Program-made: the position numbers and the translations under genes
Shown here: positions 1-12,800 of the stretch, in pieces
Layout of the letters: the number at the start of each line of letters is the position of its first letter
Position numbering within the stretch: the first letter of the stretch is position 1
Assembly (NCBI RefSeq): GCF_033115175.1
Contig: NC_084827.1
Coordinates: 24,856,001 to 24,920,000, forward strand
Reading direction: 5' to 3'
DNA from: Lepus europaeus
Lineage: Eukaryota; Chordata; Mammalia; Lagomorpha; Leporidae
Length of the DNA: 64,000 nt
The notes under the pieces: generated by a model
Seen by the model: only the letters and a program-made list of their open reading frames with translations
Told to the model about the DNA's origin: nothing
Database searches by the model: none

Positions 1-93
1 GCCATTGGAGGGTGAACCAACAGCAAAAGGAAGACCTTTCTCTGTCTCTCTCTCACTGTCCACTCTGCCTGTCAAAAAAAAAAAAAAAAAAAA
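1..93 (+). repeat. C-type SINE, 3' end only
   Basis: The window opens inside a rabbit C SINE: the last part of the body (GGTGAACCAACAGCAAAAGG), the CT tail and a 20-base A-run. The 5' part is outside the window. Confidence 0.9.
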
Positions 94-1311
94 AGCCTAA
101 ACAGTTTAGAAGGAGGATTTCCTACAGGAACAGTGAGCCAAATTAAATTGACAGCTGGAAGAACCAGAGAGTGATTGAACATAACCAGTAGTAGCAGCCC
201 AAACTAAGAAAAATTTAAAATGCATTAATAAATTCATGGTCAAAGCCAGAAAGAATGTATTTGAATTCAATTACAAAAAGAGGAAGACAAAATGATGATG
301 TTTCCAATTTGGCAACTGGGATTCCAGATTGGGCTCTTTCACCTACTGATTGTTTGAGTTTGCCAAATGACTTATTCTCGACAGGCCTCAGCTGTTTACA
401 TGGGAATTGCACTATGTGATGTCATAGACTATTGTGCTAGGGTAAGAACAAAATAATAACTCTTGAAGATGACCTTACCATAACTCAATATGCACAATAA
501 AAACAAAATCTTTATAACATATTCATGGATTCCACTGGTCCAAGTTTCTGAGTCACTCACTGATTCTTTCGTTTAACAATACTTGTTACACACCTACCAT
601 ATGCCAAGCACTGCAGCAAGTAGTGTTCTGTCAGTGAACAAAACAAAGTCCTCCTTTTCTTATTTTACAATCTAGTGAAGGAGGACAGAAAATAAATACA
701 TAACATGTTTTATGTCAAATGGTGCTAGATACTATAGACCAAAGAATACACAAGGGATGTTGGTGGTGGAGGGAATTATCCCAGACACAGTGACCTCTTA
801 GCTCCTCGAATACACCAGGTTTTCTACGAAATGTGTAGCAGGTGATTCATCTGCCTGAAATTTGCTTCCCCTGAGGATTCCTTGGGTTAACTCTGTCTCC
901 TACGTGAGCCCCAACACGTGGCACACACCCTCTCCACCTCTCTGCTCTCTGTGGTACTTTCTTTCCCCTCCTAATAGGTCATACAAATTGCTTATCTGTG
1001 TGTTTAATATCTGTCTCCCCCAACCAGAACATGAGTTCCAAGAAGGCAAATCTCTTTTTGTCTGTTTTGCTCCAGTTTGTATTCCAAACCCTATACAGTA
1101 CCTGATAAAAAGTAATACTCAATAAATTAATGAATGGATGAATTGATTAATAGGTAAATGAATAAATTAGGAGGAAGTCTGGAAAGTCTTCTCTGATGAG
1201 GTGACCAAATAGCAAAAGCTTGAATTTAAGAGTTAAAACTCAGGGAAAATTGTTTAAGTGTTCAACATCTAGTTGGTAGATTTTTATGTGGTCTTAAAAA
1301 TAGGTTTAAAA
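94..1311. other. Non-coding flank with old L2-like LINE fragments
   Basis: No gene is seen. About 560-730 resembles an L2 3' region (ageing CACCTACCATATGCCAAGCA and GTGAACAAAACA phrases). About 970-1170 resembles another L2 end, finishing in CAATAAATTAATGAATGGATG. Both are diverged plus-strand copies. I see nothing in the rest. Confidence 0.5.
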
Positions 1312-1321
1312 TTATATCTAT

Positions 1322-1706
1322 GGGCTGGCGCCGCGGCTCACTGGGCTAATCCTCCGCCTTGCGGCTTCAGCACCCCAGGTTCTAGTCCCGGTCGGGGCGT
1401 CGGATTCTGTTCCAGTTGCCCCTCTTCCAGGCCAGCTCTCTGCTGTGGCCCGGGAGTGCAGTGGAGGATGGCCCAAGTGCTTGGGTCCTGCACCCCATGG
1501 GAGACCAGGAGAAGCACCTGGCTCCTGCCATCGGATCGGCGCGGTGCGCCTGCCGCAGCGCGCCTACCGCGGCGGCCATTGGAGGGTGAACCAACAGCAA
1601 AAGGAGGACCTTTCTCTCTGTCTCTCTCTCACTGTCCACTCTGCCTGTCAAAAATAAAAATAAAAATAAAAATAAATTTAAAAAAATTAAAAAAGAGAAA
1701 AAAAAT
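1322..1706 (+). repeat. C-type SINE, full length
   Basis: A nearly intact GC-rich copy starting GGGCTGGCGCCGCGGCTCA and ending in CT-rich sequence, CTGCCTGTC and an (AAAAT)n tail. A 10-base target duplication, TTATATCTAT, lies at 1312-1321 and 1707-1716. Confidence 0.93.
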
Positions 1707-1716
1707 TTATATCTAT

Positions 1717-3446
1717 GAGGATTAAAAAATACTATGGAAATTACTTATATATTTAAGTGAAAATGCAAGATTCAAATATTTGCAAGTGTTATTATTACAA
1801 TGATGTAAAAAAAAAGTCTATAGAAGAAAAGTTAGAAAAAATTTGCCAGAAATTACCAGTATGTTAGAGTGACTATTGGTGATTTCACTTATTATTTTTA
1901 CACTTTACAAAGTTTTATACTGTAGTCATATCTTCGACATGAAAATAAATTTAATTTTTAAAAAAGCTAATCTACGTAATGCTTTCATTCCTGATATTAT
2001 AAAAGTGTTTTGTTTTATTTGTGTTTTATATTAAAAAATAGATTGAACAATGTCAGTAACCTCTGCTAAGAGGGATCCAGAGTTGAAAAGAACACCCCAG
2101 AGTTAAAAACTGGAAATGTGTCACCAAAAGACACACATAAGAGGTGGAAAGGGAGGAGGATCAATTAGCATTCCTTCTTAAACAACATCACGTGTTTCTT
2201 GAGTCTCTCTTCCGGTAAGATAAGCTCCAAGGGGAGGAAATCTTCTCCACTGGGTGTGCCTCTCAGGAAACCAACATAGTGCATGAGTGAATATAAATAC
2301 AACATAGCAACAGGAAGAGGAAATAGCCCTAGAACCCACATTAGCCTGAGCTGTTCGATTACTTTGGTGACGAAGAGATGATTGAGGATCAGCCTTATGT
2401 ATTAAGAGCTAAAGTATGCAAGGGATATATTATTCCATTTATTTTTAAAATAACTCATTGAGGTAGGAATCTTATTACCAAATTTCAAATGACAAAATGA
2501 GAAACATAACTTGTGCAGAGTCATACAACCATGATTCAAATTAGGTCCAAATTTCACTAAAACATTACTCAAAACTCATATGTAGGTGGGAGAGAAGGTG
2601 CAAAAATATCTAATATTTCTCATAGGCCCCCTTTTCAACAACATTTCTGGGTGCCTTAAATGTTATTTGCTAAATCTTGTCTTTAATTATGATTTTTTTC
2701 TTGCAAAAAAAACCTGAAATTTTTGAACATGGCTCCAGCTTCCAGAGCTACAGCAGCGTGAGCCTAGGGAATCATGGATCTTGGCCCAAAAGCTTCTACA
2801 GTATTCAGACTGCCAGGGTCCTGCGAGGGAAAGACTTGTGGTAGTGAGGGAGCCACTTTATTTGAATAGATGTCTTTGCAATGAGTTGGGAACAGCTTCC
2901 TTGTCTCAGTGCCTGCCCTCTTGGGAGCAGCTATGTCAGGAGTAGTTTTGTAAGCAGAGATTAGGTGAAAGCAGATACCTAGAGGGAGCCTGAGGCTGAA
3001 ATAGAAATTTTGCAATTGGACGAGTTGACCAGCTCATGCCTTGCAGTGATGCCTTCTGTTGGATCAAATGACTACTTAGTAACCTGTCCCAAGATAAACT
3101 GGTAGCTGAAAAACCAGTCTTTGACATCAATATTTTACTATGTATATATACATGTTCACATATGTACATTAATGAAAATATTAAAACACATTAGATTTAG
3201 TTTAAATACAACTTATACATTCCAATACTGAAGAAAAGTGCATTGATTTGTACTCCTGGATGTGGTTTGTAGCCAAATTGTTGAGAAATAAAGTAATATG
3301 TTTCTGTTTATTTTAAGTGGCATACATAATGTCTCCTTGTAATACCTCTCAGTGGAGTTCACAGGAGAAAGGAAATGTCTTGAGTTTTGTCTTTTCCTTA
3401 AGTGATGATACTGGAGGCCACACAATTGCCTTTAAACTCAATTATC
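1717..3446. other. HYAL4 downstream flank, one MIR-like fragment
   Basis: About 2420-2540 resembles a plus-strand MIR (AACTCATTGAGGTAGGAATC, then a GAGAAACATAACTTG-like block). 3150-3446 is probably HYAL4 3'UTR. I see no other feature. Confidence 0.45.
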
Positions 3447-3848
3447 TCACAACTGAATGCTCTGATAACCTGCTAAAACCAGAAAGTGCAGCGTTATTAG
3501 TGAGCCAGAGAAAGAGGAAACCCCAGAGCAGCCATCTGCTGTCTTCATTTCTCTGCAATCAGCCCCTTCGTATCCCTGATAACAATGACAGGAAAACTTC
3601 TCAGCCATCACTGCCAGGTCTGTATCAGATACTTTGCCTTTCACAATGAATTCTCCGTCCTCAGAGGCCTCGATGTGGAAACTTGCAGGATTCAGGTGGA
3701 GATAATCAGGTGCTCTCCACATCTTCCTTATGCACCTCCCATTATTCCTGCAGAGGTGAAGGCTGCACACCTCAGCGGCTCTGGTCACGTTGACAATGTA
3801 GCTCCCTAAATCAGAGCTCACAAACTGCTTCACCTTTGTACAGTTGCC
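3447..3848 (-). CDS. HYAL4: HYAL4 coding exon 3 (EGF-like module and C-terminal tail)
   Basis: The acceptor is TTTCTAG ending at 3849. The exon encodes residues 349-481: C351, the NVT sequon, six EGF-pattern cysteines, then a Ser-rich stretch and a hydrophobic end typical of GPI-anchored family members. The stop codon is at 3447-3449. A minus-strand AATAAA at 3307-3312, about 135 bases past the stop, is a plausible polyadenylation signal. Confidence 0.93.
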   Translation of the reverse strand, partial: GNCTKVKQFVSSDLGSYIVNVTRAAEVCSLHLCRNNGRCIRKMWRAPDYLHLNPASFHIEASEDGEFIVKGKVSDTDLAVMAEKFSCHCYQGYEGADCREMKTADGCSGVSSFSGSLITLHFLVLAGYQSIQL

Positions 3849-6800
3849 CTAGAAATGTAGAAGCAAACGGGTTTTAGTGTTTTTCCTGGTATTGATACAA
3901 TCAGAGCTTCTAGGCCCACAAGGCAGTTCTTTGCACTTGACTGAAACCTTGAACCTTATGGTTTAGTGCCAGTTGGTGAACTCTGAGACTCCTAGGCTCT
4001 ATAACACAAGGGTCCCATATGAGTAAGGGGACAGGTCTAAGGGTCTGTAGATGGGAAAAGTATGTTACAGGTGGGCTAAGAAACTGAACTTGCAAATGGG
4101 CCCCAGAGTTAGCATATGAGACCTTGCCTTCCTCCAGTTTATATCCTTTTTTCCTCCTTCTAATGTACAAGATAATGGGTGTGAAAAAAAAGAAGTAAAG
4201 TAACAAACTCAAATTCGGATTTGTACCAGAGCTTTTACACCTGGACTACCATTCAGTGACAGGATGCCTTTCATGATTGTGTTAGAACCTAAATCATCAT
4301 ATTTCACTCAATTCTTTTTGGATGTCAAACTGTGGGTTTTCTCATTAATTCTGTTCAGACATTGTTTGATCTGGGTTCTAATGTCCATATACAATTCAAA
4401 TATAGGCAAGTCAGCAGGCTAACTAGGTCATTTATATGTGTGTGATTCCTATTACAAGTTTTAAACAGAGGCCACCAAGCTGTGCATATAGCCCCCTGAT
4501 GGAGCTCTTCTCAGGACTCACATGGCAGCTACAGTGGAATTTCACACCTGGAGTCAAGAATTGCTCCACTCCATTTGCATCTAATCCTCATAGGTGGTCA
4601 TAGTCATAAATATTTCCATGAAATATAATCTCAATAACAGCAAATTGAGTCTACAGAGTCTAAAAATAATATCATCATCCTGGCCTTATAAAAAATTTAA
4701 TTTAACAAAATGTCTTCAGGATGCAAGTATTATAATTCAAGTCAAAATATGTGACACTATAAAGATATAAACTAATGACACAGGGAAACACAGAAGAGAT
4801 TGTGATTAATGTGGATTGGGGAAAACTCAGAAGATTTTTCTCAGCTGGGAGAAATATGAAGAGATACATAAATCTTATTTTAAATACTATTAATTTTCAG
4901 CTGATATCGCTGTAGAAAAAATAACTTCAATATGAAGATTAAAAAGTTATTATCTGATACTACTTCTCAAAGTAGAATAAAGTGCATTTAATGTAGTGGT
5001 TGAGCATATGGGTTCCAGGGTCGAATGGTCTGCGCTTAACGCCAGTTCCACTACTAACTAGATATTGCACTGGTCAGGTTTCCACTCTTGTTTCCTCATC
5101 TGTAAATGAGGATGGCCACTATCTCATATGATCAGTAAGTGGGCAAATCCAAAACAAAAGTTCTTAGCTAGATAGTAAATAGTCAACAAGTGTCCATGTT
5201 ATGATTGTTATTTTCACAAGTTAATAATGTTTACTGACTCATTGTATGTATTGGGCACTGATATGGACTTTTGTTATAAAGCTGGTTTACAGTGTGGGCC
5301 ATGAGAGCTTTATTGAAATGAGCTGTGCAGGAAAGCAGAGTAAATACTCTAAAAAATGTGGAATATGCCATCGAAGTATGGACTTACCTTAGATGAAGTC
5401 AAATTCATGTCTCCCCAGATAACAATGCCTGCAGCTCCCAATGCAGCACTTTCTCCTATGGTACTGATTAGGTCTTGCTAGACAGAAAAGAATAGAGTTC
5501 ATCATGACTTTGGCTATAGGGCAATCCACCAGAAATTGAGATTAGAGACTGAGTTCATTGAAGCAGGGCAGGACCTGGGCTCCTGTATTCTGAGAGACTA
5601 TTCTCCACTTCTCACAGAAACACAAATGCTCAGTGAACCAATGTTCAAAATCATCTTCCAAAGCAGAAGCAAATTCATATAAACATGTTTAAGGAAAAAC
5701 ACAGTTCGCCATGGGAGAAATTATTTGAAGGCAATTAGCCTGAGGGTAGTCATAAAAAATTTGCTTAAATGAAGTTGACTAGGGGCATATACCTAGAATC
5801 CAACCTCAATATATGATCCAGAAACAGAGTCCAAGCATTTTCTTTCTCCAAATGCAATCCTCTTAAGCAGAATCCTTCCCATTTTGTGACATACCCCAGT
5901 GGAACTTCGCCTCCTTAGTTACTCAGGTTCCTATTACTTCATTCTCAAGGCCAGGCAAAGAAGCAATGTTAAGAGCTTGCTGATTTGGTCCAGGCTGTGT
6001 ACTTAATCCCTGGCATTATATGTGTTTAATTTCAAAGTGCCTGACTTCATGGACTTTATTTGTGAGTCATCCATTCACAGTAAAGGCACCTGGATTTTTC
6101 CAGGTTAAGATAGATGAAAAGATTTCAGCAGGAGGAATTTTTGTTTTATAATCTGAAAGATTTATTGTTTTAGTGTTTAAAAATTAATATAGGGAAGGAA
6201 ATGAAATCAGCATATGAAAGAATGACCTGCACCCCCATGTTTATTTCAGCAGAATTCACAATAGCTAAATATGGAATGAACTCAGATGTCCATCAACTAA
6301 AGATTGGATAAGAAATTATGGTATACATATACACTGTGGAATACTACACAGTGGTAAAAAAAATGAAATCCTTCATCAAGATTCATTTTCAATTATCTTT
6401 ATATACAGAAGATCAACTTAGTATGTACTAAGTAAAGATTTCAACAGACTGCACTCACACAGACACACAAAGCATAGAGTACTGTTTGAATAGTAGTTTT
6501 ACCATTAATTCACATAGTACAACACATTAAGGACAGAGATCCTACATGGGGAGTAGGTGTACAGTGACTCCTGTTGACTTAACAATTAGCACTCTTATTT
6601 ATAACATCAGTAATCGCCCAAGGCTCTCATCATGCACTGCCAAGGCTATGGAAGCCTCTTGAGTTCACCAACTCCGATCTTATTTAGACAAGGCCATAGT
6701 CAAAGTGGAAGTTCTCTCCTCAAAATGAATCTTGATGAAGAATGGGATGTGAGAGAGAGTGGGAGATGGGATGGTTGTGGGTGGGAGGGAGGTTATGTAG

Positions 6801-9800
6801 GAAAATCCGCTATAGTCCAAAAGTTGTACTTTGGAAATTTATATTTATTAAATAAAAGTGGAAAAAAATTTAAAAAATGAAATCCTGTCATTTGCAACAA
6901 AACAGTTGCAACTGGAAATCATTATACTTAATGAAATAAAGTCACATAGACAAATACTATACATTTTCCCTGATCTATGGTAAGTGATAGAGAAGCTAAA
7001 AGATAATCTATAGGAGTAAAATTGACATTTTGAAATTCAATTATTTTTAACAGTTCTTGTCTCGACAGTTAAGGAACGGTGTTTTTTTCTTCATACTATT
7101 TATTGAACTCTTTACATAGGGTAGGGTTAATTTTATGAGTATAATGTTAACTGAAAATTGATCTTCATAAAAATTAAGAATGGGAATAGGAGAGGGAGGA
7201 AGAGGAAGGGTAGAGGGTGGGAGGGAGGGTAGGAAGGATCATTATGTTCCTGAATATATATATAGGACATATAAGAAATTTGTGTACCTTACATAAAATT
7301 TTTTAAAAAAACTTAACATGCGGTTGTTGTTGTGGCACAGTGTGTTAAGCCACCACCTGCAATGCGGGCGTCCCATGTTAGAGTGCCAGTTCAAGTCCCA
7401 GCTCCTCTGCCTCTGATCCAGCTCCCTATGTGTCTGGGAAGGCAGTAGATGTCCCAAATACTGAGGCCCCTGCCACCCATGCAGAAGACCCAGATGGAGC
7501 CAGACATAGCTGTTATGGGCATTTGGAATGTGAACGAACAGTTATAATCTCTCTCTCTCTTTCCCTCTCTGTCTATTTCTCTCTTTCTCTCTCCCTCTCC
7601 TTTCTCCTTCCCATCCCCATGGCTCTACCTTTCAAACAAATAAATATTTTTTTAAAATTTAACATGTTCTAGGGCATTTCAGGGAGAAACTAAGAGTTGA
7701 ATCTATATTTCACTCTTTAGAATACTAAGTATTCACTTTTTACTTCAAAGATGAATTTGCAACAGTTATGTGCTAGTAAGTGTATTGAGTGATTTGGTGA
7801 AAAATAAAAGGAGAACCTTACACTATACTTTTCCTTTGCCACTTATATTAATGTCAATACTTGAGAGAGAAATCTATAATCTGACACTTAAAGATTATAA
7901 GATTCCAGCTTTTTTTTTTTTTTGTCCTCCTGGGCAATTTTCTTATAATTTTTGAAAAGGAAAAAAACTTTAGTTTAAGGTAATTTCCTTTTCAGATTCA
8001 CATCCATTCCCATCCCCATGACCACAGTACCTGTAGAACGGATCAGAGCTGACTGTTCTGACCAAGGAGGCAGACTTTTGGGAGACTCAAATAAAAAAGT
8101 GTAGGCAAAAGTATTTTTAAAATTATGAGTGGTGTGATGAGTGAGATGGAAGAGGAGCCATCCATGCAGCTTCTGGACTGCAGATGCTCCTGGTCCATGT
8201 CCTCTACCCCTTTCCACAAAGACATATTCCACCACTTCAAAACTTCCTTGGAAGGAAATGAGATAGTCGCATGTTGTGGTCTGAAGGGCAGAAATCCTCA
8301 GCTGCCTTCCTTTGGGTGGAAGCATTGTCATCAAAAGAGGAGGAACACAAAACATTTGTATTTTCTGTTTATAAGCTATTGAACTGTATTCAATAAGTTT
8401 AGGAGCTTACAGATGTTTGTAGTGACATCCACACCTTCTGAGGGTGATGCTAGTTTCATTCCAGTGGGTCTTTCCATGTCATTGTGAGATGGTTTATTGG
8501 AACTGATGTAAGATGGCAAGTCTTCAGGTACATGTTTGAAGGGAGAGGAGGCTATAATAGATATTAATGCAGATTTCTCCCCAAATTAGCTCACAGTCAC
8601 TGAGCAGAGAGCAGGATACTACCCAAGTCACAGAGCAACTGTGTTTGGGCTGCAGAACAGCCAGGATACCACCAACAAGGGAAGTCACAGATCAAATGCC
8701 TCTGAGTGGTACCCCGAAGAGTATGAGCCATATGGATGACATCACATGAAAAGAGAAATAGAGGAATACAGACGTAATGAAAGTGGACTCCCAGGGCCCA
8801 GAGGAGTGCAGAGCTGCCTGGCCTCTGCCCATTATCAAGGAGATTGAATGACAGTTTCAGAAGTGGGAGATAGGGCTACATACACACAAGACTCTTCCCA
8901 CACCGGAGTTTCAGTCCCAGATGTTGAACAAAGTGCACATAAGTGAGATACCCACTATGGGGAGCTGGAGCATCACGAATGAGCTCCCTCTGAGGGAACA
9001 TTCATTAATGACAGGGATAATTATCTTAAAGTCTATTAGCCATGGAAACACTTTCAGTTATTTTTAAAGCATAATATCGAGTTATACCTAGGTTACATTT
9101 ATATGTAAGTAGTGTAGGCAACCTTCTGTGTGAAATCAGGTGTTACTGCTTCCATATTATTCTCTCAAGTATGGTTGCTGCCTGCGATTCCATTCTTAGA
9201 TACCCCATCTTCAACTTTAGATACATGTGAACTTCTTTAGTGCTTCCAATTTTCATATGCATTTTCTCATTTGACATTCATAATGTTTCTGTGATGTAAA
9301 TAGGCAAGTAACACTGACCCATTTCAGACACTGAAGTCCAGGAAGATTAAGAGATCTGCTACTTTTTGGTAAAGTTTTTTTCTAACCTTAACTGTATGTT
9401 AAGTGTATATTCTAAAGTGCGCAGATTTTTGGGAAAGTCAAATACAAAAGTCCTCAGTAATCTGAATTTGGTATAAATGACCATCAAGTATTTTACAAAT
9501 TGCAATCACATTTTTATGGTGGATAGGATACAGTGGTAAGTATGCTGATGACTTAAAATCTTGCAAACAGCTTGCTGCTCAGAAGATAGAAGGGGTAAAA
9601 TGTGAGACCTAAACTGTTCCTTCTTTCCTGGGGGAGAATGGAAGTTTATCTGAAGCAAAAGCTACCAGAGAGATAGGCATCCCCAGGTTTGCAGAACATG
9701 CAAAATGTACCAGTAATCTGAACTAATCTCTACAAAAGAACATTTTGTTCCTAAAAGTTTATTGTTTCTCCTAAAAGTGTATTTCTTATCACTAAATAAA

Positions 9801-12800
9801 GAGATTTTTTGAGCCAAATATAGGAAAGAATTCTCACAGAAGAAGGTGGTATTATATTTCAATTCCAGCATTGAGATTGTTCTGTGAAGATTTAGGTAAC
9901 TTCTTAAAATCTTCCAGATCATACTAATTGTCATTCTTCACTAATCACTTTATTTACCACTGATTTTTCTGGGCAGTATGAATGTCAGCTCACCGTGGAC
10001 TTTTTTCCCTTCCCCATCTTGTGCATGGTGTCTGAGACACAGCATTTACTATGCTTTGTACATTGGCACTCTTCTCTCTGATGAATACAGCTCCCCCCAC
10101 TGCCCGCTCCATGCTCCACAGATACCTGCTAGTCACAGTAGAGTCCCCACCTGGGTGTTTCCCAAGCCTCTTCATTAGGATACCAACACTCAGAACGCCT
10201 TTATATTTTAACACATGCTGGTGAATTGAAAGTTGTAATGGTGGAAAAAGAAGAAATATCTCCATTAAACTATATTAAGCCCTTGGTATCTAGTAATATC
10301 TTAAAACACTACTACATCACAGATATGAAGGCCTAACCAAGTCTCAAATTTTCTCAGAGTAGAAACTATAAATATAAATATACAATTCCAAACACTAGAC
10401 TACTAACTGCTTTCCCTAGAGGTTTCCAGTTAAGTGTCTATACTAGCAAAAAGGAGAAAGAGGAAGGAAAATCTAGCTAAAAATTCATCTGTTTTTTGCA
10501 TTATTTATTTTCACCTTTTTTTTTTTTTTTTTTTTTGGACAGGCAGAGTGGACAGTAGAGGGAGACAGAGAGAAAGGTCTTCCTTTTGCCGTTGGTTCAC
10601 CCTCCAATGGCCGCCACAGTAGGCGCGCTGCTGCCGGCGCACCACACTGTTCCAATGGCAGGAGCCAAGGGCTTATCCTGGTCTCCCATGGGGTGCAGGG
10701 CCCAAGAACTTGGGCCATCCTCCACTGCACTCCCTGGCCACAGCAGAGAGCTGGCCTGGAAGAGGGGCAACTGGGACAAGATCGGTGCCCCGACCGGGAC
10801 TAGAACCCGGTGTGCCGGCGCCACAAGGCGGAGGATTAGCCTACTGAGCCGCGGCTCCGGCCACTTTTCACCTATTTTAAAAATTACCTCCTGGTTTGTA
10901 TGAGGTCTTTGGCTGCCTGTAGACAGGTAAAAATAGACAGAACAGAACTTCTATCTGTAGGTTTAAACTTGGGCTACAAAATGGTGTACTAATGATTTAA
11001 GTATTAAGTTTAAAAACACACAACTGTTACCAGTTTTCCATTCGTTGCTGTCACAAAGGCAAGAGAAAGCAAGATGGCTGAATTCATAAGCTCATCTACT
11101 TTTTGCAACTGTCTTATAATTTTAGCATTATCGGGAAGCTGAAGTCAGGAGCTAGAGCCAGGGAACAAACTCAGGCACTCTGATATGAATGAGGGAAACT
11201 CAACTGCTAAGCCACACACTAACCCACTGGTATTATTTTTTTTTTATTTTAATTTAATTTTTTTTAATTTCATTTTCCACAAACCTTTTGAAGTTTCCTT
11301 GTGCAATTTAGCAGTGTCATGTATATTCACATTGTTGTACTCCCGTAGGCTCTTTAAAAGCCAAGATTATGCAATTGATGGGCTGCTGCTGTGAGGTAGT
11401 AGGCTAAGCCTTCTCCTGAAATGCAGGCATCCCATGGGGCTACGGTCCCAGCTGCTCCTCTTCCAGTCTAGCTCTCTGCTATGACCTGGGAAAGCAGTAC
11501 ATACTGGGGCCCCTAAACCCATATGGGAGACTGGGCTTCAGGCTTTGGGTCAGCCCAGCTCAGGTCACTGCAGCCATTTGAGGGGTGAATCAGCGGATGG
11601 AAGACCTCTCTCTGTGCCTCTCCTTCTCTCTGTTTGTAACTATGCCTCTCAAATAAAATAAATAAAGTATTTTTTAAAAAATAAAGGAGTATGTATTTGA
11701 AAGAAAACATTGCTTCCCTTGATATTTGAGATTGTGGGGACAGAAACAAGAATGTCAGTAATTCTACTACTAGATGTGTGAGTAAAGGACTTCATTTAAA
11801 AAAATCCCTACAGACTTTATAAACTGTTCACAGCCAACCATTTCAATAACCTTCCAAAACAGTCCGTTGTAAGGCGGTATATTCAAAGTCAGGACAGGAA
11901 GTATAGCAGTTCCAGGTATTGCACTTTAACTCCTTCTGACCTTAAAAGAATAATAAGATAATAAAAATTCACTTTGTATAAATGAAGTCTAAGTGGATAC
12001 TCATCAAGCAAGAATTAAGCTTTTATCTGATAGACCATTACCTGGGAGTTCTTTAAAGAGCTTAATTTAAAAAGAAATATATATTTTAGAGATAGGGAAG
12101 AAATCTGCCCCAGTGAGCGAGGAGTTTCTTACCTTAGAAAGAAAAAATAAAGGTTCGTCTCTATATCCTAGCCTTGTGTAGACAAATACAGGCAGAGAGC
12201 AATTGTGAGATGTCATGGTGGAGACCCTCAAGGATTCGTGCACGCGAAACTGTGAAAAGCGCAAAATGTTTTCACTGTCTCCAAGGGATTTCCTGACGCC
12301 GATGGACGGATATAAAGCAGCACTGCTATTCCAGAGCCACAAGAGCTCATTGTTCCTCAAAACTTCCTCTTCTGGGCATGACCCAGTATAGTTTGGGGCA
12401 TAAATATTATAATTATGGCAATCAGGGTATAAATAATAACCCCAAAGGCCCTTGGGTCGGCTCTTAATTCCCAACTTGATGGTTTCCTTCATGAAAGCTT
12501 TTGCACTTTCTTCAAAGGTTGCCTTGGCTAAATATTCGATGTCAGTAACTGATACATTTGCTTGCGTATCAGAAATAAGCTTTCTTGACTTCTGTCTGTA
12601 GACATCTTTTGTGTTCCAGTTCCGGGCCCACTGTGGTCGCCAGTATTCCCAGTCTATAACAGCAAGTCCACTGAAGTCCTTGGCAGGGATGTAATAATTG
12701 ATGTCCTGATCAGCTTTTTCCAGATGGACTTGCAAACTTATGTTCTGAGGGAGGCCTCCATTAATGGGGACCCCTTCTGATGTATACCAAGGATAGTATC

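Noticed and set aside
1322-1400. tRNA-like head with a possible internal Pol III promoter
   Set aside because: It is the tRNA-derived head of a SINE; no intact tRNA cloverleaf is supported.
1273-1725. 150-codon open frame
   Set aside because: It lies inside a C-type SINE; near-identical peptides appear in SINEs at 10586, 13133, 15265, 24193 and 59490, so this is repeat sequence and not a gene.
7975-8355. 126-codon minus-strand open frame in HYAL4 intron 1
   Set aside because: No recognisable domain, signal or splice context; it overlaps other open frames in both strands, as expected by chance.
12067-12132. Continuation of the HYAL4 exon 1 frame to 12067
   Set aside because: A consensus GTAAGA donor at 12132 and homology to the family end the exon at 12133.
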